64,000 bases of DNA from Phytophthora hibernalis (Eukaryota > Oomycota > Peronosporomycetes > Peronosporales > Peronosporaceae). The stretch spans positions 124,001 through 188,000 of the forward strand of contig JAAKBF010000124.1 in assembly GCA_012656075.1 (NCBI GenBank), written 5' to 3'. Below the pieces are notes generated by a model. It made no database searches, was not told where the DNA came from, and saw nothing but the letters and a program-made list of their open reading frames with translations. The position numbers and the translations under genes are program-made. Each line of letters begins with the position of its first letter. Positions within the stretch are counted from its first letter, which is position 1. Shown one piece after another: positions 44,397 to 55,067 of the stretch.

Positions 44397-46500
44397 ATGC
44401 ACCAAGACAGGGAGAAGCTGCCCAGACACAACACTAACGAACGATTGCTTACTTGGTGGTCATACAGGGCGTTCCAACACGGACGACCTCCTAAAAATGA
44501 AGAAGCAGCAACAGGAGTCACATCACGAGGCTTGACCCCAGAGACACGAATCCGAGAAACAGCAGCATCATCGGAGCAAAACGAAGAGCTAACTACAGTT
44601 AGCAGCAGAACGAAACAGCAGAAGAGAAGAAGTGGGGTTGAGAGACGTGAGAGAAGAGGGGGTCTGAGTGAGATTGAGAGGGTGCTGCGGATTTTGCTAA
44701 GATAGAAGGTAGGTAAACGGAGACTGAACGTGAGCGAGGTAACCATTCCTCTGCGAGTGCGGTAATCATTCCGTGCGGGTGAGGTAACACTCCCTTATAC
44801 TGAGCGAGGTAACCATTCGTCTGCGATTGCGGTAACCATCCCGTGCGGGTGAGGTAACACTCCCTTATACTGAGAGAGGTAACCATTCTTCGCAAATGCG
44901 GCACCCATTCCGTGAATCTGAATTTGATTGAGCGCGGCTGAATTTGATTACCTACTTGTTGCTGGATTGATCGAGCTGAAAGCCGTGAACTGCTGCCGTT
45001 GAATGTGGAGTTACTGCTGCTTATATTTTGAGGCTGAGAGAGTGAATTTGGAAACTGCGTTTTGAAGCCGAAAGTTGATAAGATTGCGAGGTTAGCCGAC
45101 AATGGAGCCTTGGCGATAATGAGTGCAGATGGATGCATTAGCCGAGCTGACGCAGAGAAGGGTGTGACACCGCCAAGAAAGAAGCAGCATGTGACCCAGG
45201 AGAAGTTGATGGAGATGTAATGAGTGAAGCTGATAGCTGCAGCAGAGTACCATCACGTGGACAGGCACGCCGTCGACACGACGAGATGCTAGGTTTAGAG
45301 GGAGCGCTGATCACCAACGCGGTGACGTGACACGTAATGCAGCAGCCAGCAGACCGTCGATTCGCAGCGACGGCAACGCAAGGAACTCGAGATTGAAGAC
45401 TTTAGCGGGGCGTCAAGCGAGTCTACGGAGTTTTGGTTAGCTTCGGTGCCGAGGGAACTGGATAGTCAACTAGCGCTAGGTGGTGTTACGTGGAGTTCTT
45501 GTGAGCTTTATGATGGAGTGTCCGAACATCTGAAGGGGAGAGCTCAGCGATGATTCTGTGCAGTATGCCAGCATGAGCCCACGCATGATCACACATAGGA
45601 GCGGCTAGCAACACGACTAAAGAGGAAGTTTAGCCGCTGTTCCAACATGTACGCAACCCAATCGAAGATAGCCCGGCGAGTGCAGCAGATACTTCAAGAT
45701 TATGCGGAGTGCCTACAGGTTCTGTGTATTGTTCACCAGAGTATTGCTGCCTACTGGTACGTGAATACGTTTATGAGCGGAATCAATAACTCCCATACAT
45801 CGACTCTCGTGGGCAGTCAGAATTTTGGGACGCTAGCTTATGCAGAAGACTATGCAGTTTTAAATCGGTGGGGCGTATGGTGAAGGATTCAAAGTCGAGG
45901 AGTGGCGTGATGCTGTAAAGCGGTATCACAGACATCGCCATATCGCCGCTGCTGGTACCGACGGGAAAGATGAAGCAACCGAGGTTTCCAACGAGTAGGT
46001 GATGGATCTACTGAGTCACGAGACCCCACCCAAATACGATGAGATGAGCAGGGTCGACGTATTACAAGTCTAGCAGTGTGTGCCGCTGATACGTTGGCGA
46101 TGAAGTCGCTGCAGGCGATAGTCGAAGCAGTCATAGTGGGTAAAGTGGTAGGGACAGTAGGAGCAACCAACTTACAACTGCAGAAGAGAAACAGTCGGAT
46201 GTGGACGCGAACGACGAACGTCAAGCCGACTTAACATGAAGTGTTGAAGCAGTATTGCCGATAATGCCGGAACGCAAAACGATAAAGTCAGAAAATTCCC
46301 AGCGAGAAATCAGAGTGAGCGTGTACCATCAGACCGATGTTCAGCATCGGAGCCGTGGAAGTGACAGTGGTCAGCCGAGCATGCTGTAGCCAAGACGAAG
46401 ATCCAAAACGAGAAATCGTGTAGTATTTGCAGAGATAAAAGTCACTGGCACCTGGTATGCCCATTGCGCTGACTTCACGAAGCAGATCACAAACGGTAGA
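44397..46500 (+). pseudogene. Retrotransposon gag-like region with CCHC knuckle
   Basis: Plus strand. The only clear domain is a zinc knuckle, CSICRDKSHWHLVC (C-x2-C-x4-H-x4-C), at 46419-46460, followed by a short tail and a stop. Upstream pieces read as a capsid-type gag in shifting frames (ELYDGVSEHLKGRAQR near 45500). The first 300 bases are a Glu/Arg-rich open frame. Stops are frequent. No protease or reverse transcriptase follows, so this is a gag remnant. Confidence 0.5.
44736..44914. repeat. 70-bp tandem repeat, 2.5 copies
   Basis: Unit starts GAGGTAACCATTC at 44736, 44806 and 44876 and includes CCGTGCGGGTGAGGTAACAC. Copies differ at a few bases. It lies within the gag-like region. 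Confidence 0.8.
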
Positions 46501-48632
46501 CGTCGTAGCTGATAGAAGTGGCCGACGCAGAAGAGGGCAGCTGTAACGGCGGCGGGAGAAAGCGACGCTTATCTAGGCGGAAGGTCCACTCTGGAGGCAG
46601 AGCGGAAGTAGCGCACAGAAGCTGTTCGACGTTGAAGGACTGCAGATTGATTCTTGCGACCGCTGTAGGAGAGGAGATGAAGAATGCGCCGCTGAATGGG
46701 ATGGCGGGCGCAGCAATAAAGAGCGCGGCCGACCTGATGCGGCAGAAACCGGGGCTGAGCTGGCGAGGAGAGAGCCGAGTCCATGAACCACAGAAGGACC
46801 AAGAACCAGCGCAAACAGGTACTACTCTGCTGACAGCTTCGGCAGCACCGGTAGTGACTATGATACAGACAACTGCGAGTGAGAACAAGATACTCCCGTT
46901 TGCAGTTCTGGAGCGGGGCGGAACGAAGAACGAGCCAACGCTCGACAGCACAAGCGAGTAGAAAATCACGGGCAGCACCAGTGGCACCAGAAAGCGGACA
47001 CTGAGACAAGCGGGGGCTGACGACGCAGCAGGCAACGGTCGAGGAGCAGAGCCACGGACTGAGGCAGTTATGCAGTGGACGACATTGTCGGTCAATGCTT
47101 GGGACCGCTCGGACAAGTTGGTGATTGCTTGAACCACAAGATGAAGTTGGTGATGGTACTGAAGCTCACCGTACTGAAGCTCACCGTCCCGTTGGCCATG
47201 GTGCTGTTGCAACCGAAGCCACGGAAACGCAGTGGCGGACGACAGCAGGGGGCAGCTGGAACAGCACAGCACTGAGGATGACATCAATAGCGTTACCACG
47301 GAAGGGATGGTAGGTGCACGCGGCGCCACAGCAGGAGCAGAGAAAACAAGTAGCACCCCGTAACAGGCACACGACAGCAAACGTAGAGCAGAGCGACACG
47401 TAGCCGACGGTCACCACAGCAAGCAGAATACCCGGAGACCGAGCCGGATACGCACCCACGTGACCAGGGCTAGATAGTAGGTTGTCGGATGAGAAAATAG
47501 CACGTCGAATCCGTATACGGTGGGGCAAGGCGAGGTTTGAAGTCATATCTTCCCCAAGTGCAGCACGGATCCCGCGAAGTAGTGAATGAGCAGTCTCTAA
47601 GCAGAATTGAGTTGATGCCCGAACAGAACGAGCAGCGCAGCTGTCCCAAGATGCTACAGCAGCTAGAGGTCGACATGGAGAATGTAGAGTGAACGACCCG
47701 GAGGTACAGGCAGTGTGGATGGTGTTGACGGGTCCAGAGAAGGCGAAGGAGAAGCGCAGATTCTGAGGACGAGGATGACAGCACTAACAATCGATTTCTT
47801 TCTATTAATATCTAACACCATAAAGTCCAGTGCAACACACTGACAGAGACGTGTGTTGACAATCCACAAATGTGCGACACTGCTTACCCTAAACCTAGTA
47901 CAACCTGTTTGCTCCCCGTCCATGGCTCCATCGCTCATTCAAGAAAACGAAAACTCGTCGCAGGTCACGTGCCTGGCGAGGGCGGAGCACGTTTTTCGGT
48001 GACTTGCAACGTGTGGAAGCGGCGATGGCAAGAAGAAAGCGGAGGGACCGGTGAGTGTAATGCCATCGCGCCAGGCAAGATACAGGAGGGGCCGGCGAGT
48101 GGTATGCCGTCGCGCCAGCAAGACGTAAGAGAGGTCAGTATTGCGCACATCACGGGGCCTGGTGGTGGATGTCGTCGTGCTCTCGTCCATTGAGTATGCG
48201 AACGTGGTGACCACCACCATGCACAAGTCGCTGCGTGGAACCGGTGGATTATAGCGGATGGAGATATCAGTGAATTGCGGTGCCCGACGCCAGTTTTGGA
48301 GTGCGGCGTCGTTGGTGGATTGCAGCGTGCAGCGGCGCCAGCGTCTGACGCCCGGTGTAGAATGTGGTGACAACGTGGACGTGCTGCTCGTATGGATCAC
48401 TGTTTGTGCTTGGCCTCAGCGCAGGAGCGCGTCATCAATAAATTGAGCGCACAATCGGCATTGTCGAGGTCCGCGGCGCACGACACTTTGCTTGTTGTTT
48501 GTAGTGTGGGGGCTGACAGCGAGATAAGGTAATTCATCGCCTACTCCAAATGGCAAAAGTTTTTCTGACAACGATTTTGTTTTGTGTTTCGGCGTTTGTA
48601 GATACGAAGGGAAACTAAGTTCTTTGCAAGAA
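46501..48632. other. Decayed transposon sequence, no domain recognised
   Basis: Follows the zinc knuckle. GC- and A/G-rich sequence with short duplications, for example CCGTACTGAAGCTCA near 47170 and GCCGTCGCGCCAG near 48070-48120. The 297-residue minus frame at 46487-47380 is not supported. Confidence 0.35.
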
Positions 48633-50327
48633 CTAATTGTTGATGTTATTGATATCTACAACAGTGTTGCTCACGCAGCGAAAGAATTTCATGTACGTTG
48701 GAGCGCATGACCGACGTTTTGTGGTCTCCCCCATTTCGCAGACGCTTACGGTTGACGATGATTTCGTCGCCTGCTTCGTCCACGACTCTCCGTGACTGCT
48801 GTGCAAAAGCAAGTGGCTACAGTAGCCCATCTTGAAATAGTAGTGGCACGGACAATGCGCAGAGCGAAGATCAACTAGCCAGCCGGTTTGAGGCTGATCC
48901 TCAACTTCCATACGTGCGTAGTGCACGCCGAATTAAGCGGAATAGCCATGTCCTCTCGGGCGCGATTCAGCTCAGGAAGGAAGGTACGTACGGGAGACGG
49001 TACAGACGTGAGCCTAGTCGAGGTCCATGTCGCTCATTAGGAAGTCAATACTGGAACGAGTGACCACATTCTCCACGAGAAGACCGCGCCGGCGGAGACC
49101 TCTGGTGCGCGTCTGCAGCGTCGTGGGGCATGTGGGCAGAAGCGGAGCGCGGCAGCGCCATTGATCGGTGTCCACTACACACGGGAAGTTGAGAAAGGAG
49201 TACTCCCATCTTGAGCTGGTGGTGGGTGTAGACGCGTTCAACGCCCGGTTGAATTGCTCAACCGGGTTGTTGGTAGTGGCAAAGCCAGACGGAGTATGGT
49301 AGCACTGCCAGTAAACGAACTTTCCCTTTAAGCACTTCGCCTGGTGAAGCCGGCAAGATCTGCGTATTTATCCCACTTGTCAAACATAGCTTGCTTACGC
49401 GTCGTATACTCCGCTTTCGACCGTGAGAAGTGCAGATCGTATATGCCACGAAATACTACAGAAGCCTCCTCCGAGCTTAGTTCTTGTCTTTTCACGCAGC
49501 ATTGCGACTACACGATAGTAGCACATTAGATAGGCGAAACGGCAGTCAGCGAAGACACTCCGAAATGCATTGTTCTGGGCCTTGTCTGCATCACCTAGCA
49601 CGTACTTCACTTGCATTCGGTTCCAGTCACACGTGCATACATGCGTCGCAACGCAAATAGTGCGGCGGCGTAGTGACTTTCTTGGAGCTGTGACGCAATA
49701 AACAGCGCCACCAAGTGGAGGCTCCGGGAGGCATCCGTAATTCCGCAGACTAAGACTGGGTAACCAACGCTGTTCAACTTGAACGTTGCGTCCAGGTGCA
49801 ATACGAAGGTCCCTGGCTTGCGAACAGCAGTTCGGATCTAGGGCTTTTGTGGTCATACCCAAGAGAAACAGCCGAGAGACTGAGCCATTCCCCATGTCAG
49901 GCATTCCAGACGGGTCGTCGTCTTTAGTGAACGTGAAGGCTTCGTGTTCGCCTTCACGTCCACTGAATGCAGAACTGCGGACGGCCTCGATGGTCGCCTT
50001 GCGTTTGTCGGTGCCACCGAAGCGAGTTCGTCGATAGTTATTCACGGTATTTTGCACCGTGCGGAGGCTAAGAAGCGCAGCTGGCCGGAGCTCAAACTTG
50101 CGACCTAGAGCGTGGCGAATACGTAGCGGCATCAAATTTTCACGAGCGAGCTCTTTGATGAAGTCTCGCTGCTGAGAGGTGATGGACGGCCTAGACGGAG
50201 CTCGCGCTCGCGAATAGCGGTCGCCGAATTCGTGTACATCGACATTGCCAGTCTCCGGACAGACTAGCACCTTCATCCGCCAGGGGCATTCCATGTAGGA
50301 AACTGCTGTTCTGCAGTGCTCACACAC
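48633..50327 (-). pseudogene. MULE transposase with SWIM finger, frame-broken
   Basis: Minus-strand relative of the remnant at 35439. N-terminal Cys pair (CEHCRTAVSYMECPWR), helical region SQQRDFIKELARENLMPLRI, DDE core HLDATFKLNSVGYPVLVCGI (Asp), YVLGDADKAQNNAFRSVF (Asp) and FATTNNPVEQFNRALN (family Glu region, near 49260). The SWIM zinc finger CPCHYYFKMGYCSHLL is near 48830. All landmarks are present in the right order, but at least four frame changes (about 49800, 49620, 49440, 49020) break it. Terminal repeats were not found. Confidence 0.72.
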
Positions 50328-50673
50328 TCAGCGCAAGAGCTTGTAGCGCATTGAGTGCGGAGCGCTGCTGCTGCAAGCAGTGCACGACATCAGCTGACTC
50401 TTGACCTTCTTCCACGTCTTCATGCCTTGCAGCAGAAAAGCTGCGTCTGCAGCGGAAACGACGGGGTTCCATGGGCATGGGGGTGTCTGGTGAGCTGTGC
50501 GGCGGAGTAGATAGCGCTTCTAGAAGTGAGATACTGTCAAAGCAGGAAACGCTCCTCCAGTCAAACCGTCGGATTACAGATATTTAATTGGATAAAAAAA
50601 TTGGATGCAAAATCTCGCACACAGCTTGTACATGTATATTCTGGTGGCCACCTGCCTTTGCAGTGTGGGTACG
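50328..50673. other. Short intergenic, nothing recognised
   Basis: Upstream flank of the MULE remnant, no motif seen. Confidence 0.35.
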
Positions 50674-51737
50674 AATTTTAGGGAAAATTCCAAAGGGGAC
50701 TCAAATCGAAAAACATTTTCAAAGGGGACTTGGTAATAATAAGCTAGGATAGCTTTTACTCAGCCTGAGAAATCGTCGCTAGACGGCACGCGATGCACGA
50801 GAAGAACGTTATTAATTACTTCGAAGTAGGACAGAGTTGATATTACCGGATATTCAGCAGCGTCGTGCTTACCCCTCTCCATCAGGTGCATGCCTCAGCG
50901 TACTTCGTCTAACAGGCCGGAAAGGACCCGCCCGCACCGCATAATGCTCATCATCACGTTACATAGGTATCTCACGCCGTTGAGCGCGTGCCGTCCAGCG
51001 ACGATTTCTCTGGCTGAGTAAAAGCTGTCCTAGGCTAGAGTTGTAAAATACCTGGTTAAATACAAAAATAGCGTTTCTCACAGTTAAATGCAGATGTTAA
51101 ATGCAGATTTCTAGCTGTTAAATACCGTTCAGTATTCGGGCAAATGAGCTGAAATGGTGCAATCAATAAAGTCGGACTTTTGCGAATTTACAATGATACA
51201 CAAAGAAAGAGATCAGCCGCCACTCTGCTGCAGCAGCCTTAGTTCTTGTGCGGACCGCTGCTCTTGAAGGTCAAGAACCATAGTGGCTAGCCGCAGGTCA
51301 CGGTGCAGTTCAAGTTAAAGGCGAATGCGTTTCAGTCGGAGGAGATATCAGCCCTTAATGCTAATTAAGATGCGTGAGGAAGCGAAGGCTTAATGATGCG
51401 GCACGCAGAAAGCAGGCAGATGAAGGCTATGGAGATAGTGAGTGCGGACAACGCTGCACGGTAAACGTGTTGCGTGTCCATGGCCTCCTTTCAGAAGAGT
51501 CCTCTTGTCTTGCTTGAAATGACCGCTTGGAGGTCTGGTCCGAGCAGTTCTCATTGAAGAAGCTCATAATTACAGAAGTAACCGATCGTCCGGAAATATT
51601 TAACGCGTATTTAACGTTTTAACGCTATTAAAGTAGTTTACTTTTTTACAACTCTATTCCTAGCTTTTTAATTATCGAGTCCCCCTTTGAAAATGTTTCT
51701 CGATTTGAGTCCCCCTTTGGAATTTTCCCAATTTTTA
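50674..51737. mobile_element. Non-autonomous DNA element with long TIRs (outer)
   Basis: Inverted repeats: 50674 onward reads AATTTTAGGGAAAATTCC then CAAAGGGGACTCAAATCG; the reverse complement of 51670-51737 reads AATTGGGAAAATTCC then CAAAGGGGGACTCAAATCG. They match over about 75 bp and resume as AGAGTTGTAAAA after the inner element on the left. No coding capacity. The left TIR is interrupted by the element at 50749-51029. Confidence 0.78.
50749..51029. mobile_element. Small MITE inserted in the outer element's left TIR
   Basis: 281 bp. Arms TAGCTTTTACTCAGCCTGAG onward (50750-50792) and the reverse complement of 50985-51028 match for about 43 bp (AAATCGTCGCT, GACGGCACGCG). A candidate 5-bp duplication CTAGG sits at 50744-50748 and 51030-51034. 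Removing the element and one copy restores AAGCTAGGCTAGAGTTGTAAAA, which matches the uninterrupted right TIR (AAGCTAGGAATAGAGTTGT). Confidence 0.75.
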
Positions 51738-51811
51738 AATGTGCTAAAACACGTGGCCTTGTGTTTGTCAGTGACCATGGTGTGGTTTTGGTAGGCTGCA
51801 TTTGCCCATCC

Positions 51812-52057
51812 CTAAACGTGGTGTCAGAAGTAAGGGCGATGGTCGGACACGGAAACCAGTCATGCCGTAGCACTGCTACGGTAGCAGGCTGGCATCAATA
51901 AGGTGTGGTCGCGCACATGCGCTGCTAGCTGGTACATGTAGTTGCTACGCGCGCGCATGCGCGTCCACATCTCATTGATGCCAGCCTGCTACGGCATGAC
52001 TGGTTGTCCACAGTGCTGGTGTCCGACCATCGCCCTTACTTCTGACACCGCGTTTAG
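51812..52057. mobile_element. Fold-back (palindromic) element
   Basis: 246 bp made almost entirely of two inverted arms of about 100 bp: CTAAACGTGGTGTCAGAAG onward, and the same sequence reversed ending CGTTTAG at 52057. Shared blocks include AAGGGCGATGGTCGG, CCAGTCATGCCGTAGCA and AGGCTGGCATCAAT. A partial third copy (GCGGTGTCAGAAGTA) follows at 52059. It lies about 360 bp upstream of PX-C. Confidence 0.78.
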
Positions 52058-52413
52058 TGCGGTGTCAGAAGTAGCAGCTATTATACCAGCTAGTACTGTA
52101 GCGCATGCGCGCGTCCACACCTCATTGATGCCAGCGAAAGCCTCTCAACTTGAGACTCAAGATTGCGCGAGCGCTGACGTGTCTGCTTGGGTACCCAACA
52201 TAAAACGAGCGTGCCGCTTCAGCAACCAATCATCGGTGCGCAAGCGACTGTACGTCATCAATATGAGACAGTGCTTCAGTTTTCATTTTCATGCACATAG
52301 CGCGTCCTTTTTACCTTCGGATCGTGGATGGCGGAGAATGGTACGCGCATGTCGCCAAGGAGGAGGACGCGCTCAGCCTCTCTCACTTTCGAACTTACAC
52401 CGAAGACCGCACG

Positions 52414-53118
52414 ATGACTGCAATGACAACCCCCACGTGCGTGCCCGACCACGAGTGCCAATATCAGTTTCAGAAACTGCAGAAGCTTATGCCGCACGAC
52501 TGCGCCATTGTCGTGGCGGCCAAGAGCGGCGAGGACGTGGAGCTCCCCACTGTGCCACGACCGCAAGGACTGCAGCAGACCCTGCAACTGGACCTGGAGG
52601 CGCATCGCCGCTGGAACACGAGCGCCTCTGTAGGCTTCCTTAACAGTGTGGACCGCGTCGAGATCAACGAGACCCGCGTCGACGACGACAAGGACGTGCA
52701 GTACGCGCTTGAAGTGTATCTGAGCCTGCCTGCGTCTCGACTGCCCAAGAGCCAGCCCACGTCCTCCCCGCGTCATGATGCTGCACACCCAACGTTCAAG
52801 GTGGAGCGGTGCTTCGCCGAGTTCGAGGAGCTGCGGGAGAACGTGCTGAGGGCGGTGAGCAACATGCCGCAGTGCACCTGTCAGTACTGCATGGACTTGC
52901 TCGTCTACATTCGCTACAAGTACAACCAGCCGCGTGGAATTGTCAAGTTCACGTCCGGCACGGAGAAGCGCAAGCAGATCCTCACCACTTTCACCAACGA
53001 CTTTGTGATCATGGGCCAGCGTCGGGTGGCAAAGGTTGGCAAGCGCAGGTGCGAGGCGCAGAAGCTTGTGCCGGCCATGCTGGAAGCGTTCCTACTCAAC
53101 AACGCAAGAGACTGCTAG
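52414..53118 (+). CDS. PX-like protein with Cys insertion (PX-C)
   Basis: 234 residues from ATG 52414; an earlier in-frame Met at 52291 is unconserved. PX-like module: GFLNSVDRVEINETRVDDD, LEVYLSLPASRLP, FKVERCFAEFEELREN, CTCQYCMDLLVYIRYK, QPRGIVKFTSGTEKRKQIL and RCEAQKLVPAMLEAFLLNN. Closest to PX-B. The residue before the aromatic in the ligand strand is Cys (ERCF) instead of the usual Arg, so canonical 3-phosphoinositide binding may be lost. Convergent with the CDIN1-like gene, 94 bp between stop codons. Confidence 0.72.
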   Translation: MTAMTTPTCVPDHECQYQFQKLQKLMPHDCAIVVAAKSGEDVELPTVPRPQGLQQTLQLDLEAHRRWNTSASVGFLNSVDRVEINETRVDDDKDVQYALEVYLSLPASRLPKSQPTSSPRHDAAHPTFKVERCFAEFEELRENVLRAVSNMPQCTCQYCMDLLVYIRYKYNQPRGIVKFTSGTEKRKQILTTFTNDFVIMGQRRVAKVGKRRCEAQKLVPAMLEAFLLNNARDC

Positions 53119-53211
53119 ATGCTTGCAATACAAGAACCTTAGATGCAGTGTGCAGGGCCGCACATGAATTAATAAATTACAAGTATTATTATCACAGCAC
53201 CAATGGTTTGT

Positions 53212-54278
53212 TCACAACTCGCAAGTCGTAATGGGGTTGTAGTCGTCGTCGAAGTCCGTGTGCATCTTTACAGGTTGCAACTTCACTCCTGCACCCTCTT
53301 TCAGCTTCGTGACGGACACAAGTGGGTCAAACGCCCCAGGAAGCGAGATTTCTTTCGGGAACGAATCCGTGATGAAGATGTCGCGGTCAGAGCTGAGCTG
53401 CTTGGCGTGTCCAAACCAATATACTACCATCCCAGGACCGTAGCGGTTCACATAACCTTGCAGCTACAGCATCAACACACAAAGTGAGCCAAACGTCAAC
53501 TAACCCCACCAATCCATCCACACGCACCTGACTCGCGTTCTCCGTTTCGTGCGTGTGTCGATCGCCAAACATGGCCTTACTGTCGATCCAGTTGACCACA
53601 TGCAGCTGTCCGCTCTTGGGGTCCTTCACCCCGAGCGGCAGCAGCAGCCTCACATCAGGCGTCTTCGACAGCCCTTCGCGGAGCGTATCCTCGCTTTCAT
53701 ACACCAGTTGCCGGTTTCGCAGCGTCTCCAGCAGCAGATATTCGTACTCGAGGCCCTGGTTGTGGCGAATGCGATCCGCCAGCGGTGAGCAGTACGCGTC
53801 CTCCGTCACACATTCTCGGATCTGCCAGCACAACCCACTCACTCAGCTCCCGACTCCTGCAAACAAATCTTCTGCACTACGTTGTTACCTCTTGCATAAC
53901 CCGCTCGAACTCGTCCTGTGCTAGTCCTCTGCGGTTCGGAGTGGTGTCCACTTGGTTCTCGTCTTTCATGGCCTCCTTGAAGAAGTTGGAGAGCGTGGTC
54001 TTGCTCCAGCCGTACTTGACCTCCAGCAGCAGGCGCGCCAGCATACACGGCGAGAAGTCGGCGGACTGGGCGATGCGACACATGGTCTCTCCTGAGTCCA
54101 TGCGCGCCACGTACTTGCGCAGATTCTTCTCCTGGCGGTGGAGACGCAACTCGGCACGGAATTTGCGCTGCTGTAGCTGCTGCTTGATCACCCAGAAGGC
54201 CTCCTCCGACACCGAGAGCGGCGGGGCCACGGGGAAAGCGTCCAGCGAGCAGATCCGAACAAACTCCGCATCGTCCAT
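53212..54278 (-). CDS. CDIN1-type (C15orf41) nuclease-like protein
   Basis: Homologue of CDAN1-interacting nuclease 1, 311 residues. Three exons: 53889-54278, 53528-53821, 53212-53463, with GT-AG introns of 67 and 64 bp, all in phase with no frame errors. N-terminal helical DNA-binding-like region (MCRIAQSADFSPCMLARLLL), then IRECVTEDAYCSPLADRIRH, GLEYEYLLLETL and the PD-(D/E)xK nuclease motif KTPDVRLLLPLGV...VNWIDSKAMFGD. The end RYGPGMVVYWFGH is family-typical. In animals the partner is codanin-1, linked to histone/ASF1 handling and erythroid anaemia; the role in oomycetes is unknown. ATG 54278 is chosen; the frame is open slightly upstream without ATG. Confidence 0.82.
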
Positions 54279-54297
54279 TGGGGACAATAATATTGGG

Positions 54298-54320
54298 CAA
54301 AAAATTGCAAATAGAAATGA
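54298..54320 (-). promoter_or_regulatory. Candidate oomycete Inr/FPR core promoter
   Basis: Minus strand reads TCATTTC, six bases, then CAATTTTTT, about 20-40 bp upstream of the CDIN1-like start. This resembles the oomycete initiator TCATTYY followed by the flanking element CAWTTT, though spacing is wider than the consensus. Confidence 0.35.
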
Positions 54321-54403
54321 TTTAGAAACGACGCAATGATAAATGAAAGCTTGACTTGGATAAATTATGGGTTCTAGAAGAGACGCCTATAGCATTGCGG
54401 CGC

Positions 54404-55067
54404 TCAATCCCGGAGGAAAGACTCGAGCAGCGCTGGCACGTGCTGGTGGGCCTCGCAGCGGTGCACCGTGTTCTTGGAGGGTTCTGCGCGAGGTCAATGA
54501 AGTCGATCATAAAATCCTGCAAAATGTCCTTGCGCTTCTCCACGTTGGTGGTCGTGAGCGACGTTAGCAGCCGCGGCTGGCGCAGTTTGAAGCGCATGTA
54601 GCGGCCGTACTCGTAGCAGTACTGACACGTGAACTGCGCGTTGGGGCAGGTCCAGAGCTTGACCTGGTGGCGCAGCTTGGCAAAGTCCGAGTAGCGCCGC
54701 TCCACGCGGAAGTCGGGCTCGCGCGGCTCGCTGGCGTCCGAGAGCCGCGTGACAGCCATGCGTGGGTTGTTGACGTTCGTGGGCAGGCGCGAGTTGTAGT
54801 GGAACTGGAAGACCTCCACCACGTAGAACGTCACACCGTCGCGCGTCACCGTCTCGTTGATCTCGAGACGGTCGATGTTGACAGGAACGACAGCGAGAAA
54901 GACGCTGCTGACCAGCGAAGCGGCTCCACGCGCACGGGCGTGAGCGGCGGCGCCTTGATGTCCGCGGGCATCTCGCGCGTCGACTCCTTGCGAGCCAGAC
55001 GTGGGATCAAGTTGAGCTGCAGCGGCGCGTGCTCCTCCGGAGAGGCGATAGCTACAGGCTGCGGCAT
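54404..55067 (-). CDS. PX-like protein with Cys insertion (PX-D)
   Basis: About 221 residues from ATG 55067 (MPQPVAIASPEEHAPLQ) to TGA 54404. Two single-base losses are needed: near 54880 (FLS to IDRLEINETVTRDG) and in the GGG at 54479-54481. The second restores VHRCEAHQHVPALLESFLRD, which matches the ends of PX-B and PX-C. Module: FYVVEVFQFHYNSRLP, FRVERRYSDFAKLRHQ, CPNAQFTCQYCYEYGRYMRF, QPRLLTSL, EKRKDILQDFMIDF. ERRYSDF is the most canonical PX ligand strand of the set. Same strand as the CDIN1-like gene, 125 bp upstream; divergent from PX-E. Confidence 0.7.

Noticed and set aside
44599..45138. 179-residue minus-strand open frame
   Set aside because: Spans a 70-bp tandem repeat and antisense of a gag-like frame; repetitive translation.
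46487..47380. 297-residue minus-strand open frame
   Set aside because: Low-complexity Ser/Cys/Leu-rich translation opposite decayed retrotransposon sequence; no domain, several overlapping frames of similar length.
52276..52788. 170-residue minus-strand open frame
   Set aside because: Antisense of PX-C; open because of the third-position G/C bias of the real gene.
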